This document shows positions 60,175 through 64,000 of a stretch of DNA of 64,000 nucleotides, piece after piece (the first letter of the stretch is position 1; each line of letters opens with the position of its first letter). A program made the position numbers and the translations under genes. The stretch spans positions 35,823,408-35,887,407 of the forward strand of contig CM031879.1 of assembly GCA_018697195.1 (NCBI GenBank). The letters are read 5' to 3'. The stretch comes from Certhia americana. Taxonomy: Eukaryota > Chordata > Aves > Passeriformes > Certhiidae. The notes under the pieces are model-generated. The model had not been told where the DNA came from. It made no database searches and saw only the letters and a list, made by a program, of their open reading frames with translations.

Positions 60175-63100
60175 GTAAGTCCTTCCTTGAAGAATGAGAG
60201 GGGTCAGTAAGGTTTCTTTTAGGAGGGAGAGGGATGTGACCTCAAGAGGTCCAACATACTGTCCCTTATGGATAGAGTGGTCCTAGTCTGACATAATAAT
60301 GGCCTCAGCAGGATCTCTTAGCTCAGTTTCTTTCTCTTGTAGGACCTGGACTGCCTGGCAGTTTCCCTTTAGCTGCAGTAGGAGAGTTACACATGACGTA
60401 ATACTAAATGAAGCTTGGTGTTAGGTTCCTTGCTGCTGCTTTATTGTTGCATGGGCACACAGGATTTCCAGTGTATGTCACCAAATACTGCACAGGCTAA
60501 TGTTAACTCAGCTATTTAAAATGCGTATGCACTGCTGATAAAGCTAGCACTATGGATCCTCACATTAATTTTCTGAAAATGTTGGCACATTTTGAGAAGA
60601 AAAAGGGAAAAAACTAAAAAAAAGCATTTTCAGGAGCCATGAGTAATGGAAAGTTAAAGAGGGCGCAAGATGTTTGTTTCTGTTTCCTTTTTAAGCCCAC
60701 TTGTCCAAACTGCTGAGTAACAGTGTGTGTTTGAAATAATACAAATGCCCATTCCCAGCTGCACACGTATGTATTAGCTCTTACCTGTGCCCATGCTGTT
60801 TCAGGGAGCAGACAGGACAGAGCCAGTCTTAAGTTGCTTGAGGCATAATCCTCCTTCTACCCAGTCCTCTCATCCATGTCTCCTGTGAGATAAAATGACT
60901 GATAGTGTTAAGTGACCTATACTACCACTTTCCACTTCGAGATCCTGAAATCGATTTTCCATGTGTCTGATGTGAAAATCCTGACAGTGCCCTACAACCT
61001 TTAGCCAAAGCATGCAGGAGAGCAAATAGCAGATATGGAGGCACTGGAGTTTAAGGCAGAAGAAATCTGTCTGCAAAGCGCCAGAAGATGCAACTGTCTT
61101 TCCACATGGCATAAAAATGGTCTCCCCTGACAGATTTCTGGAGCTGGCCAATCCTGCTGCACAGTGCTTTCCCATCCAAGGTAATGTAGAGTAATTCCAC
61201 AACAGAAGAGTATTTAGCAATAAGGTTAACAGATTCAATACAATACAATACAATAAGGCCAGAGGTTACAAGGAGACTTGTTTTGGACTTACATATCAAA
61301 GACTTATCTGTGGTTTTGAATATGAGTTGTCATCTGAGAGTATTCACCAGGAAGCTTTTCTGGATATAATCAGAGGTCAGATCTTTTTTTATCTACCTGC
61401 TAAAATCAAAGATGTTTAGCATAAGTTGCTACTCTTGAAGAGTAGGTATAAATTCATCTGTTTTTTTAATTTAGCAAAGAGTGTATTTAGGTAGAGTGGA
61501 ATTAAACCTAATGAGGAACTTGCAAGCTCAGTCTGTCCAACCAGCCTTGATGTGCCATGAGTCAGAGGTTCTCATGACTGAGTTATACAGGTGTTTAAAT
61601 CTCACTGGTGGGTTTTTTTCCCCCCTCTTTTCTAACATAATCGCTTAATAGAGTTTGAGAAATATTTTCTGAGTAAATACCGTAGCCTTTGTTTTCACTG
61701 CTGAAAGGCCAACTTGGGAAGAATCTTCGTTCTGTAAATACAAGTAATGATGTTAGAGATTTGCTTAGAATCATGAAGACAGTTTAGGGAGAATTAAAAA
61801 AACATCAGTGTGAGAAATGAAAAAGATGTATTATACCAATAGGTTCATTCTACCTTGTGGGAAAGAACAGAGGAAAAAAAAAATCTAAGTTATCTTGTTA
61901 CCCTTTTGGTACCTTTTCTTATTGATATGGAAATGCTTTTGAAATTTTTCAAATACTGCTCTATATTTTCTAGATAAGTAGAGAACATACAGGAACAATG
62001 TCTGCTTTTCTTTTTTTTTTTTTTTTTCCCAGTGAATATGATAAAACACACATTCAGAGAGGGATTATTTCATCCTGGTTCCATCCCAGCCCAATATATT
62101 TTTTTTTGCTGAAGATTTCTGACAACCCTTGAGATAGCAATTTTAATTAATGGCCCAATTATTAAGAATATACCCACTCAGAGAAGCATTCTAAACAGCA
62201 CAATTGTAAAGGTTAATTGTTCAGATATAATTAGAGCCATACTCTGTCCTTAAAAGTACTTGTGAATTTCTACAGTTACATTATTTAAATAATTTAAATC
62301 TATCTTGGACTAATGCCATTATCTATAAAATCAAAACCTCCTCCATAGACCTTGGTAATCCTCTTGTGTATGATACTTTGTTGTGTTACAATGTCAGTGT
62401 CTTCAAGGTAATAGTGAAACTGGTCTTCTCATCTTTAAACAAACAAACAAACTAACAAACCAACCCAAACAAACAAACAAACCCAACCCCCCCCAAAAAA
62501 GAAACAAACAAACAACAAAAAAAAACCCAACCCAGGCAAACTCTTTAGTGGAGAAGTGAAACAATAGCTTCTCTCTAGTGGTCATTCCATTCAGACTTTG
62601 GAAGAGAAGGCAAAGCCTTTTTTCTATGCAGCAGTTTCCTGAAGATTAACTGCAAAATAATTACTACTTTTCAGTTGTGTGAGTAAGTGAGACACAAGCC
62701 AAGAATAGTTGGAGGGGTGTTGAAAGATAGGGAGGAGGTGATGGTGTTAATGGAAAAGAAGTGGGTGGTAAATGCACATTAAAGACCCTGGGATATTAAC
62801 CTTTGACTTGCACATGTTGTTTATTTCATTCTTGATTAATGTTTTTAAAATTTAGAAGGAAAAGCACCTTCTGGCCTTTCAAACGATGCACACCTTCAGT
62901 AAAACACTTCTCTTTGTTTTTTTTTTTTTATTGGAAAGGGGAAAATCAAATTATGCTATTCAGGCTCCCAGACATTTGACTGCATTTACAGCAGTAGTTA
63001 ATGGCCTCTTATTCAGAGCCTGTGTGGTTTCATTGGGAGTGCAGCACATGCTGTGTTCATCCAGAGGATTAGCTGAATTCTCTGAATTAGGAGGGTGACC

Positions 63101-64000
63101 TTGTTCAGCACAATGTGTTTATGTGAGGTATTGGTTCTCCTTGCATTTTTGGGAATTTTGGTGTTCAGGCTTTTTTTTTTTTTTTTAGTTCCTGAAGTTT
63201 GTAGGCCAGCTTACTTATGTTCCCTTTCTTCTTTATGTTTTTGTGTGATTAATGATAGTATTCCTAATGTGACAAGATGTTACTGTGTTCCAGATACTAG
63301 TGCAACCAGTGTTTTATCATTAAAAAGACAAATTGTGTATTATTGTGAAAAGAATTCTACCTCTGCCACATCTGTAGGGTCCTGCTGCTTTGCAGTGGAA
63401 ACCACTTGCAAGAATCCAGTTTGGATTATAAACCTTCAGATATGCATTGAGAAAGGCTAGTTCTAGGGTGGATGAATTGGGCTAAATACTGCTCTGCTGA
63501 CAGTTTTACTATATTTCACATTTTAACTCACAGTAATAAGCAAATTGTCATCTTTGTATGTGACCTTGTCATATTTCCAGAGCAGAATCAGTGTGATCAG
63601 TGCAATTTACTTGATATCAGTATTTTACATGACCCCCTTAAAAAAAAGGGCAAATTCCCACTTTCAGTGTGAGATATTAAAGAACAGAATTTTTAAGGTT
63701 GTTAAGGTCTTTGGGTACCAGGTTCCCATTGAACTGTACAGGTCTCTGCTGTAGCTGTGAAATTCATAGGTCTTGAAGGGGAAACAATCCCCATTTTCAT
63801 CCAATCCTTGATCAAAATTTCTTTTAGCAATACAGCATAATGAATTATAGATACTGTTTTTCTATAGATGTTTCTCCTTGCATTACATGACTGAAATGTC
63901 TCCTACATATTCACCTACAATGAGCTTTGGTTTGAAAAACCAGCATAATGAAATGTTTTTCAGTGTTGTAGACTTTAGTCTGTTTGCATAGCACGCAGTT
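60175..64000. other. Presumed intron 1 sequence to the window edge
   Basis: Contains an (AATAC)n run at about 61239-61255, T runs at 62011-62027 and 63171-63186, and the A/C-rich tract at 62437-62534. Open frames reach 127 codons (60870-61253, -) without a recognisable domain. Confidence 0.45.
62437..62534. repeat. (CAAA)n A/C-rich low-complexity tract
   Basis: Almost 100 bases of CAAA, AACAA and CCCAAC units with a C8 run in the middle and no G except three isolated ones. The minus-strand frame across it encodes an artificial Phe/Val/Leu/Cys-rich peptide. Confidence 0.93.

Noticed and set aside
62403..62585. Apparent membrane protein of 60 residues, minus strand
   Set aside because: The hydrophobic run is a translation of the CAAA/C-rich simple repeat.
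1..64000. An unknown multi-gene system, CRISPR-like array or prokaryotic insertion
   Set aside because: No arrays of spaced repeats, no operon-like gene packing and no bacterial codon or ribosome-site pattern. All long repeats are microsatellites or bird retroelements.

Overview
The window looks like nuclear DNA from a bird, plausibly a passerine. Four CR1 LINE copies can be recognised (one carries an inserted LTR), two of them with avian-type 3' ends made of TCATAGAA-like octamers. There are also several solo retroviral LTRs, many short microsatellites, a generally AT-rich background and one sharp CpG island. Prokaryotic operons, ribosome binding sites, CRISPR arrays and phage genes are absent. 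A 400-base run of N (46432-46831) shows this is a draft vertebrate assembly.

Layout. Positions 1-560 hold a TCTATA/TCTA microsatellite followed by an LTR-like fragment. From about 560 to 50000 the window is a gene-poor stretch in which I can defend no protein-coding exon. It is broken up by a CR1 ORF2 fragment (4170-4965, +), two CR1 3' ends (14566-15154 and 20056-20320, both -), and a CR1 3' end split by an LTR (32658-33283, +). It also carries a solo LTR with a perfect 6-bp target duplication (34873-35208, -), a solo LTR with a perfect 5-bp target duplication (43229-43935, +) and a CCCTT tract running into the assembly gap. The island at about 50090-51240 is the one clear sign of a gene: TATA-like and GC-box sequences, a candidate non-coding first exon and a strong splice donor after 50589 on the + strand. 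The rest of the window (51-64 kb) would then be the start of a long first intron. It holds a second small GC-rich patch with a good donor, a conserved-element-like block near 56.0-56.55 kb, a long dead CR1 (57350-58485, +), and a CTCF-like site at the edge of a 123-nt exon-like segment (60052-60174).

How it fits together. The most economical reading is a long intergenic desert leading to the 5' end of a + strand gene whose coding exons lie to the right of the window. I could not identify that gene. The desert probably contains distal regulatory elements; I point to candidates by motif content only. No new molecular system is visible. The most useful leads are the promoter, the transposon-borne nuclear-receptor/CTCF-like cluster at 35.08-35.16 kb, the 56 kb and 22.2 kb conserved-element candidates, and the exon-like segment at 60.05 kb. 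All identifications are by eye; no alignment or search was run.
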